Source: Edaphochlamys debaryana (Eukaryota; Chlorophyta; Chlorophyceae; Chlamydomonadales). From it: 64,000 bases of DNA. Under the pieces are notes generated by a model. It made no database searches, had not been told where the DNA came from, and saw only the letters and a list, made by a program, of their open reading frames with translations. Within the stretch, counting starts at the first letter, position 1. Each line of letters opens with the position of its first letter. The position numbers and the translations under genes were made by a program. The DNA lies in the NCBI GenBank assembly GCA_016858145.1, contig JAEHOE010000033.1, positions 620,001-684,000 on the forward strand, written 5' to 3'. Below are positions 21,312 through 31,637 of this stretch, piece by piece.

Positions 21312-21732
21312 CGGCGATGGGAATGGGCCCCCGCTCTTGTCCGACTCGGAGGGCAGCGAGCTGTCGGAGGGCATAGATGAGTGGTGGGACACCGACGAGG
21401 ACGCTGACGGAGGCTGAGGAGGGTCAGCCGGCGAGCAGGAGGAGGGGGGCGGAGGCGCCGCCGGCGGAGGCGGGGGCAGCGGCAGCTCAACGCCACCCAG
21501 CGGCGCAGGTGGTGGAGGCGTCGCTGCCTGGGCCGGCGAGGGCGGCAGCGCGGCGGAGCAGCTGGGCAACCGGCTGGAGGGGCAGGGGGCGGGGGAGGAG
21601 GCGGAGGACGCCAACGGCGGCGACGGCGGTGGGGAGGGCCTGGCGGCGGAGGCGGCGCTGCTGGGCGGCGCGGCGGAGACGGGCCTCGCGCGCACGCTGC
21701 CGCTGCGGGAGTACCTCGTGCGCGAGGCTCAG
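21312..21732 (+). pseudogene. Acidic ORF with in-frame TGA
   Basis: From an AG acceptor at 21,311 a single frame reads PPLLSDSEGSELSEGIDEWW and DTDEDADGG, hits TGA at 21,415-21,417, then continues in the same frame through a Gly-rich region to ARTLPLREYLVREAQ and a GTGAGG donor at 21,733. The text on both sides looks like one protein. The simplest reading is a decayed, perhaps transposon-derived, exon. No family recognised. Confidence 0.4.
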
Positions 21733-22265
21733 GTGAGGGGGCCGGGCCGGAGGGGGAAGGGGCGAGGGGCGGGGCGATGCAGGCAGGGCGGGCGAGGGGC
21801 AGCGCTGCAGCCGGCGTGGTGGTGGCTGGCACGAGGCGAGAGCGGCAGCGCCCGGGAAAGCCAAGGGGCGAGCGGGAAGGGCGCAGCAGTAGCAGCACGG
21901 CTACCGGGTGTCTCTGCCAAGGCAGCCCCAGCCCAGCCCGGTCAAGCCCAGCGCGGCCGCCGCTGCCTCCCCCCTCCCCCATCAACCAGGCAGCCCCGCG
22001 CCAGAGCCACCCGGTTCGGGCCCATCTCCTTTCATCCCATCCCTCCATGCTCCATCCATCCTTTGTGCACTGACTTGTCATCTGGTCTGCCCCCTGACTG
22101 GACGACCGGGCCCACGGTGTCTCTAGACGCCCCCATCTGCGGACATGCGCGGTGCCCTCCTATCCACCCAGCACAACCTCATACTTGTACGCCCCTGCCT
22201 GACCGACCGGGCCCACCCCCTCTCCCATCTCCCCGACTCTGCAGCCCCTGCGTCTGCCTCACCGC

Positions 22266-23216
22266 CTAATGCCATTCTCCCTCCGCCTCCTCCTCCTCGG
22301 CCATCAGCAGCTGCTCGATGCTGTACTCGCCCTGGGGCGTGCCCCGGCGGCGGCACCTTCGGCCCGCCCTTGCGCTGCCGCACGGCGGCCGCCACCTCGA
22401 CGTGCATGCAGCCGCCATGGCAGGCGAAGAGCGGGCACGAGCACACAAAGCCCAAGCCGGCCGGAGACGCCACCGCCACCTGGCGGCTGGCCCGTAGGTG
22501 CTGGTGGCTGGACCCGCGGAGGTGCAGCAGGTCGCGTGCTGCCGCCATTGTGGCGACACCGTACGACGTGCTAGAGAAGGTGAACTCGCCCGAGCCCGTC
22601 TCCTGCATCAAGGGGCTGCCGCTGCGCGCAAAGGCGGCTCCGAAGCGCTCTGCGCGAGCCTGACAGCCCGCAGCGCCGCCGCCCTTGGCCTCCAGGTGGG
22701 CGCACACCAGACCAGCGCGCGCGGCGGTGCAGGTGCAGGTGCCGTCGGCCAGGCAGACCAGGTGGCCGCCGACAGCCGCTCCAGCGCTGGGCACGAGCCA
22801 GCACCCCGACTCTGTGTCCACGGGCTGCATGCTCCCCTCCGCCCGCAGCAGCTTCTGGACGGACCGCTCGTGCTGCTGGTGCCGCTTCTCCCGCCTGCTG
22901 ACCGCGTACCCGAGCTCGTTCAGCACGAACTGGCTCGAAGTACGGAATGGCCTAGGGGGAGGGCAATCGCGGAAGCAGAGGAAAGGGGGCTGGGGCCAGG
23001 AGGGGCGGCTGCGGATCCGCCAAGCGGCCCCAGGCTGAGAAGGCTGAGCGTTCCCGCCACAGGGCCAGCAGGCGCCGCGGGCCGCAGCGTTTCCCGCTGC
23101 GGCTCCGTCAGGATGCTCGTGGGCAGCTCCTCGCACCGCAGCGCGTGCAGGAACCGCGCTTCCACGCTGACCGAGTCCGCCGACAGGCTGCCAGTCCCAG
23201 GATCGCAGAGGAAGAC
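22266..23216 (-). pseudogene. Double SWIM zinc-finger ORF, frameshifted
   Basis: The minus strand reads VFLCDPGTGSLSADSVSVEA after a CCCAG acceptor at about 23,217. After a probable intron it reads TSSQFVLNELGYAVSRREKR, followed by two SWIM-like CxC...CxH motifs: CTCTAARAGLVCAH (about 22,696-22,740) and CSCPLFACHGGCMH (about 22,400-22,446). The natural C-terminus GEYSIEQLLMAEEEEAEGEW lies in the next frame. An extra G in a G-run near 22,342-22,345 separates them and is too close for an intron. SWIM fingers occur in MULE and other transposases and in some cellular proteins. No transposase catalytic core is visible here. Confidence 0.55.
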
Positions 23217-23483
23217 CTGGGTGGGGAGTGCAGCCGACCGTCAGGGGCCGGCACACAAACACGGGAGCACCGCCCACGGGGTCGACTATGGAGGTTGCAA
23301 GGCTGGTGTATTGGTTCCGCGAGCTGGAGTTGTACCGAATCACGAAATAGGTCCTGTCCCGAGGGCCCGTGGCCGCTCCACGTCACTGCTCCTGAAGCCA
23401 CCGGCCGCCTCCCAGCACACACAGTCCGGTGAACGCCGGCAGCAGCCCTAAGCCAACAGGACAAACGATCAGCGCTGGCAGCC

Positions 23484-23870
23484 CTATGCCCCCGCGCCCG
23501 CCGGCTGCCTGCTCTCGTCCAACATCCGCCCAGCAGCCCCAATTGCCGCCGACATGTTCCCCGTCAGCGACCGCAGCTCCTGCTCGAACCGCGCCGCCCG
23601 CTGCTCAGCTGCCATGCGAGCCTCTTGCGCCGAGGCCAAGGCCGCAGAAGAATAGGGGTTTGGGCAAAGGCAAAGCAGGACGCCGCCCACGCCGCCTCCG
23701 CCTCCTCCGCCCGCGCCGCCTGCTCCCTGGCCAGCTCAGCCTCTAACGCCTCCACGCGCTGCTTAAGAGCGGCTGCCGGCTCCTGCCGCCCGGCCTCCTC
23801 CTCCTCCTGGTCCAGCGCGCAAGCCTGCAGACAGAAACGATATTGCGTTGTGAACACCGAGACATCGACC
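23484..23870 (-). pseudogene. Coiled-coil ORF fragments
   Basis: After a CTGCAG acceptor near 23,826 the minus strand reads ACALDQEEEEAGRQEPAAAL, then KQRVEALEAELAREQAARAE. In a different frame it continues ASAQEARMAAEQRAARFEQE to a stop at 23,484. Both parts are heptad-rich and look like one coiled coil broken by a frameshift or an intron I cannot place. No family recognised. Confidence 0.4.
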
Positions 23871-23988
23871 GTTCCTCCGACAGCAGAGCACCGTAGGCAG
23901 AACCCCACACACCGAGGGCTACCGCCCAGCTCATACCTGGGTTTAGTGCAGCCGCCGCATGCAGGCTGGGCTCTTTGCTGCCGCCGGA

Positions 23989-24214
23989 CTACTTGCCACC
24001 GCCCTTGGGCTTGCTGGAAGGGCCACCAGGCTTGCGGCGGCGCACGGCCGCGGCAGCGGCAGCGGAAGTTGGCAATGACGGCCCGCCGCCTGGTGCCTGC
24101 CAGAGCAAACGCCGCCGGTGAGGTGCCGCTGGTTGGTTGGGCCACAACTGGACGCATACCTTCATACCTGCTGCAGGGCGGGCTGCGCCCGGCCTGTGAC
24201 GTCAGCGCCCCCTT
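23989..24214 (-). CDS. C-terminal exons of an unassigned protein with basic tail
   Basis: Two exons in phase (24214-24168 and 24096-23989) read GGADVTGRAQPALQQ, then APGGGPSLPTSAAAAAAVRR, then RKPGGPSSKPKGGGK and TAG. The Ala run followed by a Lys/Arg/Gly tail is a common C-terminus of nuclear proteins and of some transposon proteins. Upstream exons probably lie in 24.3-25.4 kb, through the tandem exon-like repeats, but I could not build them. Confidence 0.35.
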
Positions 24215-24446
24215 CTGCAGGCGGGACAGGGAGCAGCGATCGTGTTAGGCGGAAACCCCGCCCTAGTCGGACTTTCCTCTTTCCAATCCCTCATCGACTC
24301 ACCCTGTGAACGGTCAGAGCGTGCACCCGCCACGGTTGGGAGTGGGTTACGGTGAGTCCATGTGTGGGGCCAGCACTAGGGCGAGGGCCAACTGCGGGGA
24401 CCACAGCTCCAACATCGCCCCAACAACGCCACCCACGCCGATATCA

Positions 24447-24893
24447 GGAAGTGCTGGGCCTGACAGGTGTCGTGTTCATACCACGCCCTCCGCTGGCAAA
24501 CCTAGCACAACGTCTCGGCCTCTGCTCCTACCTTCTTGTCTCCCTGCTCCCAGCTCTGCGCAGTTGTGCTGGGAGCTGCGGAAGACGACACGCCCCGTCC
24601 CAAGCCCATCTGAGGGCCACAGGTGAATCAGGAAGTGCTGGGCTGACAGGTGTCGATCGTGTTTGCACGACGCCCTCGGCTGGCAAACCTAGCACAACGT
24701 CTTGGCCTCTGCTCCTACCTTCTCGTCTCCCTGCTCCCAGCTCTGCTCAGTTGTGCTGGGAGCTGCGGAAGAGGAGACGCCCCGTCCCAAGCCCATCTAA
24801 GGGCCACAGGTGATGTCATGAACTGCTGGGCTGACAGGTGTCGTTTTCGCATGACGCCCTCCGCGGCAAACCTAGCACAACGTCTCGGCCTCT
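24447..24893. repeat. Tandem repeat of about 185 bases, 2.4 copies
   Basis: Units start near 24,451, 24,635 and 24,822, each beginning with CTGGGC(C)TGACAGGTGTCG. Within each full unit the minus strand carries an exon-like cassette: a CTTCCGCAG acceptor, about 45 bases reading PSTTAQSWEQGDKK in one frame, and a GTAGGAGC donor. The third unit is cut short. Confidence 0.85.
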
Positions 24894-25214
24894 GCCTGGT
24901 TTCTGTCCCTCCCACCCTCTCTCATGCTGGGGGTCCCCGTCGCCGCGCTGCTGTGCCTTGCCCGCGTACTGCTCTTGCCACCTGCCTTCCACTTGGGGTC
25001 CTCATTTCCAGGGGGAAGGCATTGCATGCCGCCGCATAGCATGGCCGGCTGGATTGGGAGGCTGGGGAGGCAGGCCCAGTAGGGCGGCCATGATCTGCTG
25101 CATATATGCCATAGCCTTCCTTGCTTTCCACCCCAGCGCAATGCGCGCCGCGCACGTTGCTCGCCTCCAGTCCACGCCGTGAGCACCACCTCGAATCGGT
25201 CGGGCGCAGCATAG

Positions 25215-25472
25215 ATGCAGGCTAGCACGGGCAAGCTCGCGCTGCTTGACCAGCCCTTCTTCCACCCCGACCCAGTGGCGGCGCCAGCGGAGCTGGCGAG
25301 CGCCGTAGCGGCCGGCCAGTTCAAGGCGCGAGCGGACCCCAACAACCCGCGCTTCTACCAGGACATACATGAGAAGCCCACGAAGAAGCACCCGCGCCAG
25401 GGCGGCGAGCAGCTGCTGGCCGCGCTGGGCTGCGTGCGCAGCATCCTGAAGAAGAAGCGGGGGACGCGCCCG
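25215..25472 (+). other. Exon-like ORF, unrecognised
   Basis: An 86-codon open stretch reads LALLDQPFFHPDPVAAPAEL, then AGQFKARADPNNPRFYQDIH and EKPTKKHPRQGG, and ends at a GTGAGC donor. Composition is protein-like and the opposite strand reads as noise. It abuts the inner end of the right arm, so it is probably part of a mobile element or a truncated gene. No downstream exon found. Confidence 0.35.
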
Positions 25473-27146
25473 GTGAGCGCTCGGTCCCTCCCTCGGTGAG
25501 TCGGCCAAACCCAGCAGCAGTTTTGGACCACCGCGACCTGACAGCTGGTCAGCCCCGCGTGCTGCAGCTGTCGCTTCCTGCTCTGTCGCGAGCTCGCGTC
25601 CAGCGCTTTTCCATAAGGCTACTCACGTTCATGGCCTTGGGTTTGTGGGAACGAATAGGGGGCGAGCCAACCCGGCGGAGGTCCACGGGCGAGACTACGA
25701 TGTGGACTACGTGACACGAGGCACCGATACGACCCTGGGTATGACCGCAATGGCCGAATCGGAACGTTGACGGCCTCCGTAACTGACTTGGGGTTGCATC
25801 GGTGCTTACGGTGGCGCTCGCAACGCCACTGAGAATAACACGAAGACAAACCCAGCACGCACTAGAAAGCAAGGCGCGCGCCGGCCGCGCGTCACCGTTC
25901 AACGCCCGCCAACTCACCCACATAACACCGACTGCTGAAGGCCCATGAAACGGCCCGCGCACGCAGCCCTAGCAGCAAAGAACACACTAACTCAACACAC
26001 GCGCCTAAGAGCGCCGGGAATAGAGGCCGTGGCTGCAAGATGCGACCGCCCGCCGCGCAAGCCCTAACGACCATAACTGTCACTCGCATAGTCACGCAGA
26101 CAGCCCTGCAGCCGCGCAATTCCGGCCCAAAGCAATGCCAATTCACGCGTCATAATGTACAAGTACTCGCCGTCCTTCCAACAACCAGGGTTCGGCGCCA
26201 AACACACACGCACCGCCACGAGGCTCTGACAGCCCCCGCTCGCGGACACCGACAGCCCCCGCGGACACCGAAGGCGGGGCGATCCGGACACGTCCGGATA
26301 CCGAAGATGGGACCCCACCATGGAAGGCCACAACGACCGCTTGCCCTGCCTCGTACCCTGACTCGCTGCAGGTGTGTGCGTTGTGTCGCAGGACGGCAGG
26401 AGGTGTGTGCGTTGTCTCCCATTCCCCCAGTCGTTCTCTCTAGCCCCCAGTCATTCTCCCTTTCTCCCATTCCCCCGGTCGTTCTCCCATTCCCCCTATG
26501 GGCCGCAGCTGGAGCCGCGACACCAATTCTGCCCTCAGTCTCCGCCACGCCCTGATCTCCATAGCATGCTGCGTGGGAGGCCGCGGCCACCGGCGCTGAA
26601 CCCCGGTGGCCCCGACGGCGGCGGCGGCCCCGGCGGAGGTGGCGGCGGCAGCGGCGGGCACGGCCCCGATGGCGGCGGCGGAGGTGGCCCGGGTGGCGCC
26701 GGCGATGCCGACGAGCCCTGGGCCGCCGGCCGGGGGAGAGGCCGCAAGCGGCGAAGCGGGGCCGGCCCCAGCAGCGCCGGCCGGGGGCCCAGCCGCGGTG
26801 GAGCCAAGCGGCGGGGCCGGGGTGGGGCGGGAGACGGCGGGGGCGGAGCTGGTGCAGGCGGCGCAGGGAGCAGCGCGGGGCCGCCTGCAAGCAAGCGGTC
26901 CCGGCGCTCAGGCTGAGAACGGCGGCGGGTGCGGGTAGCCCTAGCTAGGCGGCGGCGGCGGCGGAGGGTTCCTGGGTTCCTGGCTGAGGGTTCCTGGCTG
27001 CTGGGAGGGTTCCTGGGTTCCAACGGTTGCCAACGTGGGGTCTGGGCAAGTATTTGGCACGACTGACCGGGTCGTAACACACGACTGAGCGACAGCAGCT
27101 CAGGGGCCCTTGACTGTGTGTTGGCGGGGGCAAGCGCCCTGCGCTC

Positions 27147-27404
27147 CTACACTAGCCTGCAGCCTCGCCTCGCCTCGCCTGCCCAAGCCCTCCAGCCCTT
27201 CTTCTGCTTGGGCAGCTGCATGTGGCAGAAGGCGTCCGCCTCCACTGCGGCCTTCAGGTCCGCGGCCAGCTCCCGCGGCGCCCCCAGCCGGCAGGGCGCG
27301 TTGAGCGCAATGAACGTGCTGGCCTCCTGATCTAGCGCAGCCTTATTCAAAAGGCCGCGGCTTTCTTCACGCGAGAGCTTCCTCAGCTTCTTGGCTAGGG
27401 TTTT
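27147..27404 (-). CDS. Unassigned ORF in right arm, frame kept
   Basis: The minus strand reads LAKKLRKLSREESRGLLNKA, ALDQEASTFIALNAPCRLGA, PRELAADLKAAVEADAFCHM and QLPKQKKGWRAW before a stop at 27,147. Charged heptads alternate with helical segments. The left-arm copy is frameshifted, so this is the better version. It is probably a mobile-element gene fragment; no family recognised. Confidence 0.35.
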   Translation of the reverse strand, partial: KTLAKKLRKLSREESRGLLNKAALDQEASTFIALNAPCRLGAPRELAADLKAAVEADAFCHMQLPKQKKGWRAWAGEARRGCRLV

Positions 27405-27878
27405 GCGGAAGGGCGCGCAGGATCGATTGCTTGAGTGAGGGTTAGCCTAGCTGTCGACCGTGTGGGCTACACATCAAGCCCGACCCCGGCTATGTCCGGA
27501 GGATTGGAGTCGTCGCCTCGGCTCCAGACAGTTGTGTGCGGGGGGTTTGCGGGTCAGCCCTTTTCCGGGATGCATATCCCGCCACACTTGTCCGACCCTC
27601 CCGCAATCCCGCATCAGTATATATACCGTCAACCGCGGTCCTCTTTTGCCGCCCCTGTCTTCCTGCTGCCAGCCCAGGGCGAGCTCCGTGCGCGCACTCG
27701 GTCCCCTTGAGCCACGCGCACCAAGGCATACCCCTGATCCTCTGCCCCCATCTCTCCTTGAGTTGCGGGGGCAAGCAGCGCCAGCATGACCTAAGCACGG
27801 ATGCATGTCGCGCACTGCGGAAGGCGCTGGAGGCAGGAGCACAGGGGAGCAGTTGATGTTGCTTGCACAATGCGGGGT

Positions 27879-27979
27879 TAATGCAACGTGCAACTAACCG
27901 GGTCTGGCCCACCAGCCGGATGCGACAGGGTAAGTAAGCAACAAGCAAAGTTGTTCCGCCCAGGAGGACCCCAGCACGG
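27879..27979 (-). mobile_element. Small retroposon-like insertion with 12-bp target duplication
   Basis: A 101-base insertion present only in the right arm. It is flanked by perfect 12-base direct repeats ACAATGCGGGGT (27,867-27,878 and 27,980-27,991); the left arm has one copy of this target. Its 3' end on the minus strand (GGGCCAGACCCGGTTAGTTG and on to CACGTTGCATTA) recurs at 18,168-18,201. Variable-length duplication and a shared 3' end fit a 5'-truncated LINE or SINE-type element. Confidence 0.7.
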
Positions 27980-28479
27980 ACAATGCGGGGTGTGGCGGGG
28001 AGCACGGCACTGACGCACTCGGGCGGCGCGGTGGGCAGACTGGACTTCGGCAATTTCTGGGGCGCACAGCATCATTGTTGCTAGGAGTAAAGGGGCAAGG
28101 GACAGTTTGTGCCGCGTTTGTCAACGGTTTCCGCCGAGTTTGCCCCCATTTCGTCCCGGGTAGGTCTCGCGTTCAGCCCTTGCCTCGCTATCGCCGCCTC
28201 AGCCATCCAGCAACTAGCGCTAGTCGTATGCACACTCCTTTCTCCTCGCCAAGCAACCGCATCAGGCCCATTGTGCAGCTCCACGTCGCACAGTTTCCCA
28301 ACCACCAACCACGCGCCAAGCGCAGCACGGCAAGCCGGGCACGGCGAAATGGGCGTGGGAGGCATAGTCGGTTGATTAACCAACACGGTACGGATGAAAA
28401 CGAATGGATAACTGATTTTTCGCTGCGATTCGGCGGTTGGTGCAACCGGCAACGGAAGTAAGCGCTCCTCCCTGTGTGT

Positions 28480-29573
28480 CGGTTTATCGACGCATGACCA
28501 TTGGGACGGCTGCCATCACTGGGGAGCTCAGCGGAGCCCGGATACGCAGCAAACAGGACGAAGCCTCGCCGCCGCTGCCCCATCACCAACAGCCCGGCCC
28601 TCGCCTCCGTGCCTGGCGCCCAGCCCGTCGTCCCCACCCGGCCATCCCTCGGGCCCCAGCCCTCCCGCCCTCACGTGCCTGTGCCTGCGGCTCTGCCGCC
28701 CTCCCCCGACCGCGCGCTCAGCCAACGCCTCAGGTCCCACCCTCAGCGGCACACGCTTCGCACGTCCCTGTCGCGTGGCACGCTCGCACGGCTTCCTCAC
28801 CGTCGCCAGCCACCAGCTCCAGCCGCAAGGCCAGCGCGTCCAGCCCTCCGCAGCTCCGTGAACGCAATATCGACCGGTCGGTGCGGCCAGCGTCTACGAG
28901 CGCAGCTGCCTCAGACTACGCTACTTCCCACTTCCCACCCACGTGACGCTCTTCGTCTCCCCGCCGCCGGCTCCCCGCTCCCGCTGATTTCCTCCCGGGC
29001 CTCGTATTGCCCTAGGTCCCAAAACTACCTTTCTCCTGCCGCTTCACTCCTAGACGCACGGGTTTTGGGAACGGGTATCTTCCTGGTGGCATATTCCGCC
29101 TCGTACGTCAGTATGGAGCTCAGTCTTCAAGCAGCGTTCCGCGGCCGGCTTCTTTCCCCCAGCTCGCATTGCACACACCGCACTTTAACGCTCGACTAGC
29201 CCCTGTAGCTGACTCGTCGTCTTCGTCTACGCCACCTGCAGGTGCGCGCTCGCGCATGATGACCGTAGAAGACTGGCACGCTTCACGGCTGGGGGCTTCT
29301 TCAAGCGGCTCAGGAAAGTGCTATTCGCGCCTGTCTCCCATAGGACCTGTATCAGCCTGCTAGACGTACCCGGCGCAGCTCTACACCGTCAACAGCAGCA
29401 GCATGCCGGTTACTCTAGCATAGCCGTTCTCAGCCGCATCCCCGACCACATCTTCTGCGCGTGCCGCTCCGTGTAGTGCTAGATGGCCTTGTTGCTTGTG
29501 TACTGCGCGGGGGCTATGCCCGCCTCCCTGTGTGTCAGTGTTACGTGACGCAGGCACTGTCGACACGTGTGGT
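28480..29573. other. Interval between right arm and PSAN 3' end
   Basis: I see no supported gene. The sequence is CT-rich on the plus strand up to about 29,050, and its open frames look like noise. Confidence 0.45.
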
Positions 29574-29578
29574 TTACA
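29574..29578 (-). terminator. Candidate TGTAA poly(A) signal for PSAN
   Basis: TGTAA on the minus strand about 400 bases beyond the PSAN stop, a usual distance for Chlamydomonas 3' UTRs. Confidence 0.5.
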
Positions 29579-29981
29579 CAAGGACGTTGCCATAGCAATG
29601 GCACGCGTCCCATGTTTAGAGGCGTTTGGATTTGCCGGCCGCTATCCTGCCGCACCCAAGACGCCACCCCACCAAGCACCGAGACCCGAGCGCCACACGT
29701 GACCACCGCGCGAGCCCGCCGCTATGGCAGGAGACAAACGGAACCTGATGACTCTTCTCAGAATGGAGAAATAGCGGGATACGCCTGGCGCCAGGTCCTA
29801 CCTAACAGGGACCTTCCGCGCAGCCGCACCCCTTCCCTGCACCCTCCCTCCTCATCCTCAGCTGTACACCCCGCAAGGGGCCCAAAATCGCGTGCGACCC
29901 AGAGCCAGGCCGCCCCGCAGCCGCGGCACCCCCACGCGCCCTAGCTACAAGTGCAACAAGGAGCCTGATCGGCGCCTTGAA

Positions 29982-31347
29982 TTACTTGGAGCGGACGGTC
30001 ACCTTGGAGCCGCACTCCTTGGCGGTCTTGCCCTGCGCGGCAGCAAGGGAGGGGGGGGAGAATTTCAGCATTTGATTTCAGGCCGTGACTCAGGTCACGA
30101 TAGCTTATGAGCGAGGATCCCTCATGTAAGTTCATCTGATTGCCGCCTGGTGACAAGGTGTTGTTGCATGTTGCCGCCCACCGGGTTCCCACGACCCCCC
30201 ACATGAGCCCCGGGGACCCGTCCGCCAGCACGCCCACTCACGTCGCACTCCAGAGCGAAGTCGTTCTTGATGGCCTTGACGCCATCGCCGAAAACCAGCT
30301 CCTCGCAGCCGAAGAAGTTCTCTGCAAGAAGACCAAGGCCACCCGGCGGGATATGGTCAGCGAACGCATATGACTAATTGAAACCAGGCGGGTGAAGATC
30401 AGCACACACATCAGGCAAGGAGCTCTTAACCGTCTAGCCCGTCCCCTTTCCCACTGCAGCCCAGTCAGTCCCCATGACTCCTTGTTTCGCACGCACCAGG
30501 GAACTTGCAAGAGCCGTCGGAGACGGTGCGGCTGCGGGCCAGGTTGGCGTACGAGGTGGCCAGGCGCTTCTTGTCGTTCACCGCCTTGTTGACGGTCGAC
30601 TTGGCCAGCAGCTCCTCAGTCTGAGAGGAGAAGAGTAACGCACAGCGTCAGCCAAACGTCGCGTTCAGCCATTGGGCCCGGTCTGATCAGCGTGGAGAGC
30701 TGCGTGCCAGCGGGAGCACTGGTGTAGCACGCGTGCCTGCCCCCCGGGGGGCGTGAACGGACCCACCACCGGCCCGCCCCGGAATCGAAGTGCCCGACTA
30801 GGTGCTCACCAGGGTGGTAGCGTTGGAGGCAGGGGCCAGAGCGGCCGCGGCCAGCAGAGCGCCCAGACCGAGCAGCTGCGATTTCGCAAGGAACGGGGAC
30901 AAGCCGATTGCGGGTGAGCAGGGTCCACGGCGAGCTGAGTAACCCCGCAAAAATAGGAAGATGTCGCAACATGAGAACAACAGCAGCACATGGTCGGCCC
31001 GAACCCGTCGTTCGACCGCGCCGCGCCGAGTCGGCCACCCTCCGACGACGCAACGGCATTCCCACCTCGCGGCGGGACGACGCCTGGGCGCGGCACACCA
31101 CGGAGGTGGCGCGGGCAGGGCGGGCAGCCTGCACCTTGACGCTGCAAGCAGGGACGGAAGCGGTCGTCAGCACATCAGCTTGCAAGCAGACCCATAGCTG
31201 GCCGCCGGAGACCGCGTCAGTCCGTCTGGAAGTCCTCCCAACACAACACGGCTGTGATCTGGTGTTGGCCCTCTAAGCGAGCGCTGGATGCGGCTGACGC
31301 CCCAATTCGGGCCGGCAAGCGTCTCACCACTGGGCACGCATCATCAT
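29982..31347 (-). CDS. PSAN: Photosystem I subunit N (PsaN), thylakoid lumen precursor
   Basis: PsaN is a small lumenal subunit of photosystem I that helps plastocyanin dock. Six exons (31347-31328, 31141-31066, 30875-30810, 30620-30497, 30321-30242, 30032-29982) give 138 aa in phase. The start is set by a 20-nt first exon (ATGATGATGCGTGCCCAGTG) whose phase fits exon 2 exactly. Residues 1-27 are a stroma-targeting peptide (VKVQAARPARATSVVCRAQA). It is followed by a twin-arginine and a hydrophobic core (SRRELLGLGALLAAAALAPA) ending SNA, the bipartite Tat-type lumen signal known for PsaN. The mature part has the family pattern: NDKKRLATSYANLARS, then DGSCKFPENFFGCEEL and LECDGKTAKECGSKV, with four conserved Cys. 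An ATG further upstream is not excluded. Confidence 0.93.
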
Positions 31348-31637
31348 TTTTGGTGAGGGTTGGGTGCTGCGAAGTGAAGACTGCGGTCACTAGCGTTTGA
31401 TGGCGAGCGACAGCTGCTTCAGGCGCTTCAGGGGACTTCTTGACCCGGGAGAGATCCCCGCAATGAGCCGTACGGCAAAATGAGAATGCGTTGCAGCTAG
31501 CGAACGCCCCCGGCGCATGCTCAGCTGAACTGCCAACACACGTGTGCCCCAGAGCGCAGCGAGGTTGGGGCTCCGAGGCGTTACCAGCTCGCGCATATTC
31601 ATTTTGCTGGGGCACCGCATTCCAACGCATTAGCAGC
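31348..31637. promoter_or_regulatory. Divergent promoter between PSAN and TGD4
   Basis: Only 290 bases separate the proposed start codons of PSAN (-) and TGD4 (+), so both 5' UTRs and core promoters must lie here or overlap. I see no clear TATA box in either direction. Confidence 0.5.

Larger units (their letters stand above)
25838..28479 (-). repeat. Right arm of large inverted repeat
   Basis: Reverse complement of the left arm (14,276-17,256), sharing the same outer end (ACACACAGGGAGGAGCGC on the minus strand at 28,479). It lacks the octamer minisatellite and adjacent ORF fragment, keeps 8 bases deleted in the left arm, and carries its own 101-base insertion. Confidence 0.9.

Noticed and set aside
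22123..23343. 406-codon minus-strand frame taken as one intact gene
   Set aside because: It includes probable intron text and runs past the natural C-terminus in the wrong frame. The SWIM motifs are real, but the ORF as a whole is not an intact gene.
31141..31185. TTG-initiated N-terminus for PSAN continuing exon 2 upstream
   Set aside because: A CTTGCAG acceptor at 31,142 and an in-phase ATG exon at 31,328-31,347 give a normal transit peptide. The upstream text is intron and recurs near 13.8 kb.
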